The notes: generated from the sequence alone by a model not told the origin. A stretch of 64,000 bases of DNA from Streptomyces sp. T12 (GCF_028736035.1 NZ_CP117866.1:10023001-10087000); one strand, 5' to 3'. Counted from the first letter of the stretch, positions 1-9,626 are shown. Program-made: numbers and translations.

Positions 1-553
1 TCAGGATGCGGGGATGGCCGGCCAGGACCGAAGTCGTGTCGGCCGCGTGGACGAACCCGGCGCGTTCGAAGTTCTTCCGGAGCCCGGCGTACGCCATCGT
101 CAGATCGACCCTGGCATCACCGTTGTCGAGGGGGTACGCCTCGATCATCGGCGCGCCCCGCTCGCGGGCGAAGTCGACCGCGCCGGCGATGAGGGCGTGG
201 GTGATCCCCTGCTTTCGGTGGCCGGGGCGTACGCGGACGCACCACAGCGACCAGACCGGCAGGTCGTCGACGTGCGGGATCTTCCGGTTGCGCGCGAAGG
301 ACGTCGCCGAGCGCGGCGCCACGGCGGCCCAGCCGACCGGCTCGTCCCCGTCGTAGGCGAGCACCCCCGGCGGGGGATCGGCACGGCACAGGTCGGCGAC
401 GTACTCACCGCGGGCCGGCCCGCGCAGCTCCTTGTTCACCTTGGACGGGATCCGGTAGCTCAGGCAGTAACACACGCTCGCCTGGGGCGACTTCGGGCCC
501 AGCACCGCACGGACGTCCTCGAAGACCGAAGCCGGACGCACATCGATGGCCAT
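1..553 (-). CDS. GNAT family N-acetyltransferase (3' end outside window)
   Basis: The frame starts with ATG at 553 and stays open to the window edge, so 184 codons are visible and the C-terminus is missing. The motif VRPGHRKQGI at about residues 107-116 matches the acetyl-CoA pyrophosphate-binding loop (R-x-x-x-G) of GCN5-related acetyltransferases, followed by a helix rich in Ala and Arg. The N-terminal half holds a Cys-x-Cys and an EPVGWAAVAPRS strand typical of this fold. The family transfers acetyl groups to amines on proteins or small molecules; the substrate cannot be read from the sequence. It is followed downstream on the same strand by nothing visible, and is read away from the phosphoribosyltransferase at 602. 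Confidence 0.85.
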   Translation of the reverse strand, partial: MAIDVRPASVFEDVRAVLGPKSPQASVCYCLSYRIPSKVNKELRGPARGEYVADLCRADPPPGVLAYDGDEPVGWAAVAPRSATSFARNRKIPHVDDLPVWSLWCVRVRPGHRKQGITHALIAGAVDFARERGAPMIEAYPLDNGDARVDLTMAYAGLRKNFERAGFVHAADTTSVLAGHPRIL

Positions 554-601
554 GGCCCCACGATGTCACGCGGCCGGGCGCACCGCCCCGTCGTTCGTCC
601 G

Positions 602-1255
602 TCACGCCGTGGCGTGGAACGTGTGCAGGGTGTCCGCGACCTCGGTATCGGAGACCTGGCCGAAGTCCTCGTACCACTCACCGACCGCGTGCAGGGACGG
701 CGGCTGCACCAGGCACACGAGGTCGTCGCACTCGGTGCGCAGGGCGGCCGTCGTCCGTGGGCTGCCGACGGGGACCGCCAGGATCAGCCGGTCCGGACCG
801 TGGCGGCGCAGGTAGCGCAGTGCCGCCGTGACGGTGAGGCCGGTGGTCAGGCCGTCGTCGACGAGGACGACCGTGCGGCCGCCCACGGACGGGGTCGGAC
901 GGCGGCCGCGGTAGACGTACTCGCGGCGGTGCAGCTCGCCCCGTTCGCTCGCGACGACATCGCCGAGCCGGTCCTCGGACAGATGCATCATGGCCAGGCT
1001 CTGCCGGTCGTACAGCGGCGGATCGTCGGCGACGATCGCGCCGATCGCCGTCTCCGGACGGATCGGGGTGCTGATCTCGCGTGCGACCAGCACGTCCAGC
1101 GGAGCGTGCAGCGCGCGGGCCACCTCCGCGGCGACGGGCACGCCGCCGCTCGGCAGGGCCAGCACGAGCGGATTGATCAGATCGCCGGAGTCGGCCCACT
1201 CGACCAGCCGCAGGGCGAGTTCCCGTCCGGCGTGAGTACGGTCGCGGAATGACAC
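602..1255 (-). CDS. phosphoribosyltransferase (paralogue 1)
   Basis: A 217-residue protein starting with GTG at 1255, chosen because GGGAGGA lies 6 bases upstream; an upstream in-frame ATG at 1366 has no such site. A PRPP-binding loop (VLVDDGLTTGLT, about residues 130-141) has the two acidic residues and the T-T-G-x-T turn of type I phosphoribosyltransferases. An N-terminal LPSGGVPVAAEVAR segment (35-47) is typical of the stand-alone phosphoribosyltransferase family common in Streptomyces. The base or other acceptor is unknown. It is closely similar in plan to the protein at 5942-6583 (shared LPxGGVxVAxEIAR, VGEWYxDFGQ). The family is sometimes fused to dienelactone-hydrolase domains; here it is single-domain. 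Confidence 0.88.
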   Translation of the reverse strand: MSFRDRTHAGRELALRLVEWADSGDLINPLVLALPSGGVPVAAEVARALHAPLDVLVAREISTPIRPETAIGAIVADDPPLYDRQSLAMMHLSEDRLGDVVASERGELHRREYVYRGRRPTPSVGGRTVVLVDDGLTTGLTVTAALRYLRRHGPDRLILAVPVGSPRTTAALRTECDDLVCLVQPPSLHAVGEWYEDFGQVSDTEVADTLHTFHATA

Positions 1256-1404
1256 GGCGGTCCTCCCTCGAGGTCGGCGCAGCCCGCCGAGTTCCCGGCG
1301 TGGGGCAGGGCGAAACGGGCCACGGCCGTCGGCGACCAGGGGTGTGCCCGCGCGCCGGGCCGGCATCGCGTGTGGCCCGCGCCCGGATGGGTACTGCGGC
1401 GCGC

Positions 1405-1857
1405 ATGACTGGCATCGAACTCACGAGCTCCGCGTTCGAGGATCACGCGATGATCCCGCGTCGTCACGCCTTGGAGGGGCAGAACGTCTCTCCGCCCCTG
1501 ACCTGGTCCGGCGTGCCCGACGAGGCGGTGGAGCTGGCCCTGCTGTGCGAGGACCCGGACGCGCCGTCGGGGACCTTCGTCCACTGGCTGGTCACCGGCA
1601 TCGATCCGCACGCGGACGGGCTCGCGGCGGGCAAGACGACGCCGGGCAGCCACCCGCACAGGAACGGTTACGGAGAATCCGGGTGGGGCGGTCCGCTGCC
1701 CCCGGTCGGCGACGACGCGCACCGGTACTACTTCCGCCTCTACGCTCTCCCGGGCCCCGTCTCCGTCCCGGAGGCGGCCACGTCGGACGAGGCACACCAG
1801 GTGCTCGACCGGCAGCAGCTGGCCACCGGAACGCTTGTAGGCCTCTACCAACGCTGA
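1405..1857 (+). CDS. YbhB/YbcL (PEBP-like, Raf kinase inhibitor-like) protein
   Basis: A 150-residue cytoplasmic protein of the phosphatidylethanolamine-binding family. The anion-binding pocket motifs are present: DPDAP at residues 50-54, FVHW at 58-61, and GPLPPVGDDAHRYYF at about 96-110. Length matches the bacterial family. The ATG at 1405 begins just before the conserved IELTSSAF strand; an in-frame ATG 18 bases earlier is possible and the ribosome binding site is weak for both. The bacterial role is unclear (small-ligand binding is assumed). It diverges from the phosphoribosyltransferase at 602, and the 149-bp gap should hold both promoters. Confidence 0.88.
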   Translation: MTGIELTSSAFEDHAMIPRRHALEGQNVSPPLTWSGVPDEAVELALLCEDPDAPSGTFVHWLVTGIDPHADGLAAGKTTPGSHPHRNGYGESGWGGPLPPVGDDAHRYYFRLYALPGPVSVPEAATSDEAHQVLDRQQLATGTLVGLYQR

Positions 1858-1957
1858 CGCCGCCGCACCCCGGCCGGTCACGAGCCGCGCGACGGACTGG
1901 CCGGTCCGGCCGGTACGCCGGGCTGCGTTTGCGCCGCGCAGAGCGCATGGTGGTGGC

Positions 1958-2233
1958 ATGAGCACGCGTCCCCCAGTGGTGGTGCAGCCGCCCGCGTCGG
2001 ACGGCGGGCGTCAGGTGACGATCCGCGGTGAGCCGACCGGCATCGCGTACAGCCTGTTCGACGTGCTGGACCTGGTGCACCGCGCGGGCCTGCCCGGCGA
2101 GGACCGGGCCGTCGACGACCCCGAGCTGATCGAGTGGCTCGGCGGCGGACCGTACGACTGGAACGGCCCGGACACGCCCGGCACGCCGGATGCACCCGAC
2201 ACGCCCGACACACCCGATGCGGCGAACGGGTGA
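1958..2233 (+). CDS. small hypothetical protein with Pro-Asp-Thr repeat tail
   Basis: A 91-residue acidic protein. The first 68 residues are well-mixed sequence (VTIRGEPTGIAYSLFDVLDLVHRAGL) that looks like a conserved actinobacterial hypothetical family. The last 20 residues are a low-complexity tail built of P-D-T/A-P units from a 9-bp DNA repeat at about 2167-2218. No membrane or secretion signal. I do not recognise a function. The start ATG is followed by a normal Streptomyces N-terminus (STRPPVVV). It runs in the same direction as the PEBP gene, 100 bases downstream. Confidence 0.65.
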   Translation: MSTRPPVVVQPPASDGGRQVTIRGEPTGIAYSLFDVLDLVHRAGLPGEDRAVDDPELIEWLGGGPYDWNGPDTPGTPDAPDTPDTPDAANG

Positions 2234-2358
2234 ACGCAGGCGGCACCCGCGTACGGCGCGGACGCCACCCTCGGATGTCCGAGGTTCCCGTCGGAGCGCC
2301 GCTGACCTTGACTGGCAGCGGCAAGTCCGAACGGAACCACGACATCACGGGGACACAC

Positions 2359-2691
2359 ATGAACCGCAGGAAGAGCATCTTCGCAGCCGGCCTGGCCACC
2401 ACCGTCTCGGCCCTGGCCCTCACCCTCGGCGGCATGGCCGCCCCCGCACAGGCCGCGGGGACCGTCGACTGTGACGGCTGGGTGCACAACAACAACCCGG
2501 ACCACGGCATCGCGGGCTGCCAGAACAACACCGATCGCACCGTCACCTTCCGCGCCGAGGTCGTCTGCGGCTGGGCGCCGGACGTCTCCGGCCAGTGGGT
2601 GACGCTGGCGCCGGGGCAGTACAGCGAGTCCTCGGGCGTCTGTGCCGTCTACAGCTCGGGTGTCGGCAGCGTGGGCTGGACCATCCAGTAG
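2359..2691 (+). CDS. small secreted protein with four cysteines
   Basis: A 110-residue protein. The ATG at 2359 follows GGGGA by 5 bases and begins a classical Sec signal peptide (MNRRKS, hydrophobic core, then APAQAA cleavage region near residue 34). The mature part of about 77 residues holds four cysteines that could form two disulfides, and ends in GWTIQ. It is likely exported. I do not recognise a family with certainty; small cysteine-paired secreted proteins are common in Streptomyces. The gene converges with the GH115 gene, with only 3 bases between the two stops. Confidence 0.75.
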   Translation: MNRRKSIFAAGLATTVSALALTLGGMAAPAQAAGTVDCDGWVHNNNPDHGIAGCQNNTDRTVTFRAEVVCGWAPDVSGQWVTLAPGQYSESSGVCAVYSSGVGSVGWTIQ

Positions 2692-2694
2692 CGG

Positions 2695-5664
2695 CTACCG
2701 GCCCGGTGCCCGATCCGGGTCGGGACGGAACACCGGGTGGTAGCTCTCCGGCGGCGCCAGATAGCTGACGGGCAGCCCGCCGGTGTCGATGACGATCTGG
2801 TCGACGGCGATGCCCGGGTCGACCATGAAGATCCGCAGGACGTGCTCACCCGGCTCGTCCACCGTCACCATGGCGGTCAGCTTCTCGACGCCGTCCTCCA
2901 CGTTGCGGGCCCAGGCGTCGCCCCGGTTGCCGGTGGCGACGGCCTGGCCCGCGAGGACGGTGGCCGGCCGGTCGTCGAGCGCGACGGCCAGCCGGCGGTG
3001 GCCGCGCTCGTCGAGGGACGGCAGCCGGAAGACGGTGACGGGGAAGGTGCCCGCACCGCCGAAGCGCACCCGGTAGCTCAACTCAGGCGCCCTGGTGGCG
3101 AAGTCGGCGGTGACCGGGGCCGCCGTCGACGGCACGGCCTCCAGGGCGCCCGTACGGCGGCCCAGCCCGCGCACCACACGCCAGCGCGCCCCGCCGCGCG
3201 CCACCCGCTGATCGGTGTGTACGGCGTCGATCGAGACGTACCCGTGGGCCTCCACGAACCCACGGGCCCGCCGGCGCGCCCGCTCCCCGTCGTTGACCAC
3301 CCGCAACAGCACCTCGACCCGCTGCCCCGCCCCGCTGACGGCGACCGTGGCGTCGTGCGTCCCCTCCGGCATCCGCGCCCAGTCGAGCTCCACCCACACC
3401 CGGGTCTGCTCGGTCAGAGAGCCGCCCGCCGTGCTGAGCAGCACCCAGGGGTGGCTCGCCTCGGCCGACCAGTCCAGCGGCAGGAAGCCGGTGTTGAAGA
3501 CGTCGAGGAAACGTCTGTCCCGGGTGTAGGAGGAGAAGGACAGCGGGCGCTCCGTCCCGGTCTCGTTGCCCTCGGCAGCCACACCGAGCCCGGCGGTCTC
3601 CTGCCGGGCGACCCGGGTGACGGCGGGACGGCCGGGCGCCTTCGGGATCTGGGAGGGATACGGGTTGACGATGCCGTCCCACTTACCGCCCGCCACCTCG
3701 GTGTTGTACCGCTTGGTGAGCGCCGCTTCCTCGGCATGGGCCGCCTCCGCCAGGTCGGCGAAGCGGTTGGTCCCGGCCCCGCGTCCCTGCCGGACGGCGA
3801 GCGCGTTGCGGTCCGCCCAGTAGTACTTCAGGTTCATCAAGTACGCGCCGTGCACCGGGTATTCGACCAGTTCGAAGAAGGCGTCCCGGTACTGCTCGGG
3901 CACCTCGGCCCGCACCGCCCGTACCCGCGTGAGCAACTCCTCGTACGCGGCCGTCCGCCGGCCCGCCTCGTCACCGTGGTGGACCACGGAGAACACCCCG
4001 CGGTCGATGAACTCCGGACGCCGCTCCGCCGCGAGCCGGTAGTACTCGGTACGGATCGCGGCGATCTCCCGGCCGTACCGCCGCCCGAACTGCCGCCCGG
4101 CCCACTCGGCGAGGAAGTCCTCGACGCCGTCGGCGTCCCACCGGTCCACGTCCCAGGCCATGTCCATGGAGAAGGACAGACCGGTCTCGATCGACTTGAC
4201 GTCACCGACGTTGAAGATCCACATGCGGTCGACGCCGTGCTCGTACACCCGCCGCAACTCCTGCCAGACCTTGGCGAGTTGGGTGGTGTCCAGCCACAGA
4301 TAGCTCTTCGGGCGGCCCCAGTAGGACAGGTGGTAGTAGATGCCGTTGCCGCCCGCACGGCTGCGCTCGGCGTCGTTCGGCAGTTGGCGCATGTTGCCGT
4401 GGTTGTCGTCCGGCCAGATCAGCGTGACGTCCTCGGGGACCCGGACGCCCGCGTTGTACAGCTCCAGGACCTCCTTGTACGGGATGAAGATCTGCGGCTC
4501 GACGGCCGCGCCGACCTCCTCGGCCAGGATGCGGCGCTGGTCGGCGATGATGTCGTTCATCACCGCGACCTTCTCGGGAACGGTCGTGGCGTACTTGGTC
4601 TCCAGCGCGCTGTCGTGCAGGCCGCGCATGCCGATCGTCCAACTGCTCTCGTACGAGGCGTTCTGTCTCGCCCGGGCTCTCCAGTAGTCGGAGATGACAC
4701 CGGGATTCACCGTGTAGTCGTACACCGGCAGGCTTCCGTCCGCGCCGCGATGCTCCTCCGCCCACGGCGCCCACTCGTGGACGCCGTTGCGCAGCAGTGC
4801 CTCGGGGTGGCTGGAGCCGACGACGATGCCGTAGCGGTCGGCGAGTTCGGGGTTCTCGCGGTGCTTGTTGAAAAAGTCGGAGTACGGATGCATCGCCGGC
4901 CACAGGTAGTTGGCCTTGAGGCGCAGCAGCAGCTCGAAGACGCGCTGGTAGGTCTCGGGGCCGATGTTCTTGTCCGGCTCCTGGGTGCGGTGGGACCAAG
5001 TGGTCAGGTTCTGCTCGTCGTTGATGAAGATGCCCCGGTAACGCACCGACGGCTCGTAACGCTTGAGCGGCCCCGCGGGCACCGCCACCGAGTCACGGCG
5101 GGGGACGGGGACGTCGGCCCACCAGTACCAGGGGGAGACCCCGATGCGCTCCGAGGTGTCGTAGATGCCGTAGACCGTGCCGCGCCGGTCGCTGCCCGCG
5201 ATCACCAGAGCCCGCTCCACCCCGGGCAGCGGACGCTCCACCACCTGCGTCACCGACGCCTCCCAGCGGCCCTTCACCCGCGAGACGTCCAGGCGTCCCT
5301 GTGCCACGAGCCGGTCGAGGACCGGGCTGGCGCCGAGGGTGCCCACCAGGACCAGGCCCGCGGCGCCCGTCTCCGGGAGGGTGTGCCTCAGCTCGGGCCG
5401 GACACCGCTGACCCGTTCGACGTCCGCCTGGAGATCGCCGGCCGCGCGGATCACCGCGGGGTCGTCCGCCGCGTCGACGTACAGCTCGACGGCGCCTCCG
5501 CCCCGCACCAGCGGGAAGTCGGGCCTTTGCGACGCGGCCCGGGCGGGGGCGGCCGCGGGGAGGACGCCGGGCAGCAGCGGGGCCGCTCCGGCAGCGGCCA
5601 GCCCCCGCAGGAACGCCTTGCGGGACCAGGGCTGGGACGGGCGGGGCGATTCGCGGTGCGGCAC
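2695..5664 (-). CDS. secreted glycoside hydrolase family 115 (xylan alpha-1,2-glucuronidase type)
   Basis: A 989-residue protein. The start GTG at 5664 is chosen because GGAAAGGA lies 8 bases upstream and because the product then opens with a Tat signal (SRKAFLRGLAAAGAAPLL, twin-arginine variant R-K, followed by ALA-rich cleavage region). The body carries GH115 hallmarks: YGIYDTSERIGVSPWYWWADVPV, RYRGIFINDEQ, LKANYLWPAMHP, and a VTLIWPDDNHGNMRQLP segment. The C-terminal domain is beta-rich, as usual for the family. GH115 enzymes remove glucuronic or methylglucuronic acid side chains from glucuronoxylan, so the likely role is extracellular hemicellulose breakdown. A LacI-type operator half lies upstream (5802-5813). 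Confidence 0.92.
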   Translation of the reverse strand: MPHRESPRPSQPWSRKAFLRGLAAAGAAPLLPGVLPAAAPARAASQRPDFPLVRGGGAVELYVDAADDPAVIRAAGDLQADVERVSGVRPELRHTLPETGAAGLVLVGTLGASPVLDRLVAQGRLDVSRVKGRWEASVTQVVERPLPGVERALVIAGSDRRGTVYGIYDTSERIGVSPWYWWADVPVPRRDSVAVPAGPLKRYEPSVRYRGIFINDEQNLTTWSHRTQEPDKNIGPETYQRVFELLLRLKANYLWPAMHPYSDFFNKHRENPELADRYGIVVGSSHPEALLRNGVHEWAPWAEEHRGADGSLPVYDYTVNPGVISDYWRARARQNASYESSWTIGMRGLHDSALETKYATTVPEKVAVMNDIIADQRRILAEEVGAAVEPQIFIPYKEVLELYNAGVRVPEDVTLIWPDDNHGNMRQLPNDAERSRAGGNGIYYHLSYWGRPKSYLWLDTTQLAKVWQELRRVYEHGVDRMWIFNVGDVKSIETGLSFSMDMAWDVDRWDADGVEDFLAEWAGRQFGRRYGREIAAIRTEYYRLAAERRPEFIDRGVFSVVHHGDEAGRRTAAYEELLTRVRAVRAEVPEQYRDAFFELVEYPVHGAYLMNLKYYWADRNALAVRQGRGAGTNRFADLAEAAHAEEAALTKRYNTEVAGGKWDGIVNPYPSQIPKAPGRPAVTRVARQETAGLGVAAEGNETGTERPLSFSSYTRDRRFLDVFNTGFLPLDWSAEASHPWVLLSTAGGSLTEQTRVWVELDWARMPEGTHDATVAVSGAGQRVEVLLRVVNDGERARRRARGFVEAHGYVSIDAVHTDQRVARGGARWRVVRGLGRRTGALEAVPSTAAPVTADFATRAPELSYRVRFGGAGTFPVTVFRLPSLDERGHRRLAVALDDRPATVLAGQAVATGNRGDAWARNVEDGVEKLTAMVTVDEPGEHVLRIFMVDPGIAVDQIVIDTGGLPVSYLAPPESYHPVFRPDPDRAPGR

Positions 5665-5801
5665 GAGACGCTTCCTTTCCGCGCATGACTGACAGACATG
5701 GCAGGACATGACTGAACGGGGCGTGGTGCGAGGGGACGAACGTGAGCGTGCGTGCGTTTGCGTGGCCAGGCCAGGAGGCAAGGGCTAGAGAGGAGGGGCT
5801 A

Positions 5802-5813
5802 GAAAGCGCTTGC
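5802..5813. promoter_or_regulatory. candidate LacI-family operator upstream of the GH115 gene
   Basis: GAAAGCGCTTGC contains the perfect 8-bp palindrome AAGCGCTT at 5804-5811, with a matching G/C pair one step outside. LacI-family repressors of polysaccharide genes in Streptomyces bind palindromes with a central GC step like this. It sits 138 bases upstream of the GH115 start and 128 bases upstream of the divergent phosphoribosyltransferase. No LacI gene is adjacent, so the regulator would be encoded elsewhere. Confidence 0.45.
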
Positions 5814-5941
5814 CATCCGGAACCCTAGGCCAGTCCTGTCCGGGCGGTCCAGACCCCTGCGGCGCCGGAAGCCGGGCGAGGCCCCTGGTGTGTCCGTTGC
5901 CGGAGGGCGGGGTACGCGGCGACGGACGGAAGGGGAAGCCC

Positions 5942-6583
5942 ATGCAGTTCCGTGACCGCAAGGAGGCCGGGCAGGAGCTGGCGGAGCAGCTGCGCATCCG
6001 GCAGGACAAGGGCACCCTTCCGCATCCCGTGATCCTCGCGCTGCCGCGCGGTGGCGTCGCGGTCGCCCGGGAGATCGCGCGGGCCCTGGAGGCCCCGCTG
6101 GACGTGCTCGTCGTACGCAAGATCGGGGCCCCGTTCCACGAGGAGTTCGGGGTCGGCGCGCTCGCGGGCGACGGCCCTCCGCTCTTCGACGAGGCGACGC
6201 TGTACCGGCTGGGGCTGAGCGAGGCCGACCTGGCGCCGGTGGTGGAGCGGGAGCGCAAGGAGCTGCGGCGGCGCGAGGAACGCTATCGGCGGGGCCGGCC
6301 GGCTCCCCAGCTGCGCGGCCGTACCGCCGTCGTCGTCGACGACGGTGTCGCGACCGGCTCGACCGCACGCGCCGCCCTGCGCGCCGTGCGCCAGCAGGAG
6401 CCGGGGCGTCTGGTCCTCGCCGTGCCGGTCTGCGCACCGGAGGCGGCCGAGGAACTGCGCCGGTTGGTCGACGAGTTCGTCTGCCTGCACCAGCCGAGGC
6501 TGTTCAGCGCGGTCGGCGAGTGGTACCAGGACTTCGGCCAGCTGACCGACGCCGATGTGCTGGAGGCGTTGCGCGGCGAGTGA
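5942..6583 (+). CDS. phosphoribosyltransferase (paralogue 2)
   Basis: A 213-residue protein starting with ATG at 5942, preceded by GGAAGGGGAAG. The PRPP loop VVVDDGVATGST lies at about residues 131-142; the N-terminal segment LPRGGVAVAREIARALEAPLDVLVVRKIG is the strand-helix start of the fold. It shares the order and spacing of all motifs with the protein at 602-1255, including the C-terminal VGEWYQDFGQ and LVCLHQP/FVCLHQP segments, so the two are paralogues. The nucleobase or other acceptor is not known. It diverges from the GH115 gene. Confidence 0.9.
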   Translation: MQFRDRKEAGQELAEQLRIRQDKGTLPHPVILALPRGGVAVAREIARALEAPLDVLVVRKIGAPFHEEFGVGALAGDGPPLFDEATLYRLGLSEADLAPVVERERKELRRREERYRRGRPAPQLRGRTAVVVDDGVATGSTARAALRAVRQQEPGRLVLAVPVCAPEAAEELRRLVDEFVCLHQPRLFSAVGEWYQDFGQLTDADVLEALRGE

Positions 6584-6610
6584 GGGAGAGGGGGGGAGAA
6601 GGGGCAGCCG

Positions 6611-7735
6611 TCATCGGGTGGCTCGGGCGGCGGGCTTCGTCAGGGTGAGCGCGCCGTCCGCCTCCAGGGCAAGGTGGACGCCGGGGCTGATGCGGTCGAG
6701 GGTGCTGTGCAGCCAGCCGCGGTCCTCGGGCGGGGCGGGCTCCAGGCGCATGCGGCGGGCGATCAGGGGCACCATCCGCAGCTCGGTGAGTTCGCCCGTG
6801 TCCGCCGCGACCGTCACGAGGTGGGCGATGCGGAGATCGTCGCGGTACTGCTCGTATCCGGGGATGCCTTCGTAGTCGTCGACGAAGTCGCCGCAGCCGT
6901 GCAGGATCAGCCGGTCCCGGTAGACCTCGATGGGCCGGGGGTGGTGCGAGGAGTGGCCGTGGACGACGTCGGCGCCGCCGTCGACCAGGGCGTGCGCGAA
7001 GCGGCGCTGTTCACGGGGGACGAGGTAGCCCCAGTTGGAGCCCCAGTGCACGGATACGACTACGAGGTCGCCGGACCGCTTCACCCGCCGTATGTGCCGT
7101 ACCGCGGCGGCGGCCGTGGCGGGCGACAGCTCGGGCACGTAGGCGACGCCGGGCAGGTCCGCCGTCGCGGCCCAGTCCGCGGGGATGCCGCTGTCGTCGG
7201 CACCGAGGGCGAACACGAGCATGCGGCCGCCGTGCGGGAGCGGGAGCGCCACGGGCGCATACGCCTCCTCGGTGTTCCGCCCCGCGCCCGCGGTCCGCAG
7301 ACCCGCCCCGTGCAGCACGTCGAGCGTCTCCTGCAGGCCCGCGCGGCCGAAGTCCTGCACATGGTTGTTGGCCAGGACGCAGACATCGGGCCTGGCCACC
7401 GTGAGGGCGGGCAGGTTGGCCGGATGCATGCGGTAGTGGACCGCCTTGCCGGGCGCGAACGCGTCGCTGCGCGTGACGGCCGTCTCCAGGTTGACGATCC
7501 GGACGTCCGGGGCGCTCGCCTCCAGCAGCCGCAGCGCCTCGCCCCACGGCCAGGACGGGTCGACCGGCGCCGGGATGGGGCCGTTGACCGCCTCCGCCAT
7601 GCTCACGTAGGACCGGGCGTCCGTGACGTATCCCTCCCGCAGCACCGGGTCACCGGGCCGGGCCAGGATCTGGTCGACGCCGCGTCCGAGCATCACGTCG
7701 CCACAGACGAACAGCGTCACTGTGCCGCCGCTCAT
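6611..7735 (-). CDS. CapA family metallophosphoesterase-like protein (poly-gamma-glutamate synthesis type)
   Basis: A 374-residue protein with the ordered motifs of the CapA/PgsA family: [10 protein letters not shown] near the N-terminus (about 12-21), NLETAVT (about 86), [10 protein letters not shown] (about 122-131), [11 protein letters not shown] (about 226) and [16 protein letters not shown] (about 252). These supply the metal-binding His and Asp of a calcineurin-like fold. No signal peptide is visible. The family is named for a part in poly-gamma-glutamate capsule making, but many actinobacterial members stand alone, as here, and their substrate is unknown. It converges with the phosphoribosyltransferase at 5942. 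Confidence 0.88.
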   Translation of the reverse strand: MSGGTVTLFVCGDVMLGRGVDQILARPGDPVLREGYVTDARSYVSMAEAVNGPIPAPVDPSWPWGEALRLLEASAPDVRIVNLETAVTRSDAFAPGKAVHYRMHPANLPALTVARPDVCVLANNHVQDFGRAGLQETLDVLHGAGLRTAGAGRNTEEAYAPVALPLPHGGRMLVFALGADDSGIPADWAATADLPGVAYVPELSPATAAAAVRHIRRVKRSGDLVVVSVHWGSNWGYLVPREQRRFAHALVDGGADVVHGHSSHHPRPIEVYRDRLILHGCGDFVDDYEGIPGYEQYRDDLRIAHLVTVAADTGELTELRMVPLIARRMRLEPAPPEDRGWLHSTLDRISPGVHLALEADGALTLTKPAARATR

Positions 7736-8213
7736 GTCTCAACGGTACGAGGTCGTGGTGGGGCGGGGATCGCGTCGCCGGCCAGGGCCGTTCGGCGTGC
7801 GGGGGGGGCGAGCGGTGGTGGTGCAGGCCGCAGATCTCGTCGCGGGGTGTGGCGGCGCGTGGTGCGCGTCGGTGGCGCCTCGGGCGCGAGGGCGCTGTGC
7901 GGGCCGCCGCCGAGGCGCAGCCGGTCGCCAGGCCCGGCGCGGGCATGGTGGCCGGGATCCCGGGGCCTGTCGCTCTCCTGTGTCTCCTGTGTCGCCTGTG
8001 TCGCCGGGATGCCGGTGGTGCCCGGGGCGTGCCGCGCGCCGGACCTCCCGGCCGCGACCGGACCCGTCGACCCGCAGGTCACCACCTCGCACCGCCCCGG
8101 CAGGCGCACCCGATGTCCCCGGCGCCCGCCGCGATACGGAGCCCCCCACGCGGGTACCCCGCACCTGCGATGCCGGGCGCGGGAGACCGCCGGCCGAAGC
8201 GCGGGAGGCTGCC
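7736..8213. other. 478-bp gene-free region between capA-like gene and rtcB
   Basis: No convincing gene on either strand; open frames here have no start signal or family resemblance. It contains an approximately 9-bp tandem repeat (CTCCTGTGT-like, about four units, 7974-8006) and the 18-bp element at 8143-8160 shared with the archease upstream region. It should contain divergent promoters for the capA-like gene and rtcB. Confidence 0.6.
8143..8160 (+). promoter_or_regulatory. 18-bp element upstream of rtcB, identical to one upstream of archease
   Basis: The sequence CCCCCACGCGGGTACCCC ends 53 bases before the rtcB start codon. Exactly the same 18 bases, in the same orientation relative to the gene, lie upstream of the archease gene (10593-10610, minus strand). 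A further TACGG occurs 3 bases before it in both places. GGGTAC inside the element resembles the -10 box of Streptomyces SigB-type promoters, so it may be a promoter core or a binding site of a shared regulator. Confidence 0.6.
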
Positions 8214-9626
8214 ATGGAACTGGTCGAGGAAGCTCCCCACCGCTTCCGTATCGACCCGCACGGCCCGATGCGGGTGCCGGGCGTGGTGTTCGCGTCCCGG
8301 AAGCTGCTGCACGACGCCGAGAAGTCACTGGAGCAGGTGGTCAACGTGGCCACGCTGCCGGGCATCGTCAGCGCGTCGTACGCCATGCCCGACATCCACT
8401 GGGGCTACGGCTTCCCCATCGGCGGCGTCGCGGCGACCGACGTGGCCGACGGCGGTGTCGTCTCGCCCGGCGGGGTCGGCTTCGACATCTCCTGCGGCGT
8501 ACGGCTGCTCGCCGCCGACACCGATCAGCAGGGGCTGGAGTCCGCGCTGACCGAGGTGATGGACGGCCTCGACCGGGCCATCCCGCGCGGCGCCGGGCCC
8601 GGCGGGGTGTGGCACCTGAGCGGCCCCGGGCAGCTGGAGCGGATCCTGCGGGGCGGCTCGCGGTACGCGGTGGGGGAGGGGCACGGCGAGGGGCGCGATC
8701 TGACGCGCTGCGAGGACGGCGGGGCGGTCGCCGACGCCGACGTGGACCAGGTGAGCGCGCGGGCGCGAGAGCGCGGGTTCGGGCAGGTCGGAAGCCTCGG
8801 GTCCGCCAACCACTTCCTGGAGGTGCAGCGCGTCGACGAGGTGTACGACGAGACGGCCGCCGCCGCGTTCGGGATCGCCGTCGGCCAGGTGTGCGTGATG
8901 ATCCACTGCGGTTCCCGCGGCCTCGGTCACCAGATCTGCACCGATCACGTCCGGCTGATGGACCGCGCGATGACCCGCTACGGCATCAAGGTCCCCGACC
9001 GCCAACTGGCCTGCACGCCGGTCGAGTCGCCGGAGGGCCAGAGGTACCTCGGCGCGATGGCGGCCGCGGCCAACTATGGTCGCGCCAACCGCCAGTTGCT
9101 GTCCGACGCGACCCGCGAGGTCTTCCGCCGTGCCGCGGGCATCCGGTTGTCCCTGGTGTACGACGTCTCCCACAACCTCGCCAAGATCGAGACCCACCAG
9201 GTGGCCGGAAAAGGCCGCACCCTCTGCGTCCACCGCAAGGGCGCCACCCGCGCCTTCCCGCCCGGCCATCCTGACCTGCCCGACGACCTGCGCGAGGTCG
9301 GCCAGCCGGTGCTGATCCCGGGGACGATGGGCACCGCCTCCTACGTCCTGGTCGGTGTGGCGGGCGGAGACGCGTTCTCCTCCACCTGTCACGGCGCGGG
9401 CCGCGTCCTCAGCCGCCACCGGGCCGCTCGCGCGGTGGGCGGCCGTGAACTGCGGGCCCGGCTGGAGTCGGCGGGCATAGCGGTACGCCCGCGGTCGCTG
9501 CGCAGCCTCGCGGAGGAGACGCCCGAGGCGTACAAGGACGTGAGCGAGGTGGTGGCCGCGAGCGAGGGGGCACGGCTGTGCCGGACGGTGGCTCGGCTGG
9601 TGCCGCTGGGGGTGGTGAAGGGCTGA
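8214..9626 (+). CDS. rtcB: RtcB family RNA-splicing ligase
   Basis: A 470-residue protein starting with ATG at 8214, with GGGAGG 7 bases upstream. RtcB joins RNA ends with a 2',3'-cyclic phosphate or 3'-phosphate to 5'-OH ends using GTP and Mn2+, acting in tRNA and rRNA repair in the cytoplasm. Seen in the sequence: [15 protein letters not shown] (about 57-71), the metal-ligand Cys94 in [21 protein letters not shown] (about 230), [12 protein letters not shown] (about 317), [10 protein letters not shown] and [12 protein letters not shown] (about 391), which carries the histidine that accepts GMP. Length is normal. Archease, its activating partner, is encoded 436 bases away on the other strand, converging. 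No RtcR-type (CARF plus sigma-54) regulator is nearby. Confidence 0.96.
   Translation: MELVEEAPHRFRIDPHGPMRVPGVVFASRKLLHDAEKSLEQVVNVATLPGIVSASYAMPDIHWGYGFPIGGVAATDVADGGVVSPGGVGFDISCGVRLLAADTDQQGLESALTEVMDGLDRAIPRGAGPGGVWHLSGPGQLERILRGGSRYAVGEGHGEGRDLTRCEDGGAVADADVDQVSARARERGFGQVGSLGSANHFLEVQRVDEVYDETAAAAFGIAVGQVCVMIHCGSRGLGHQICTDHVRLMDRAMTRYGIKVPDRQLACTPVESPEGQRYLGAMAAAANYGRANRQLLSDATREVFRRAAGIRLSLVYDVSHNLAKIETHQVAGKGRTLCVHRKGATRAFPPGHPDLPDDLREVGQPVLIPGTMGTASYVLVGVAGGDAFSSTCHGAGRVLSRHRAARAVGGRELRARLESAGIAVRPRSLRSLAEETPEAYKDVSEVVAASEGARLCRTVARLVPLGVVKG

Noticed and set aside
2737..5688. 983-codon open frame on the plus strand over the GH115 gene
   Set aside because: It lies wholly antisense to a clear GH115 enzyme and has the low-complexity composition of a GC shadow.
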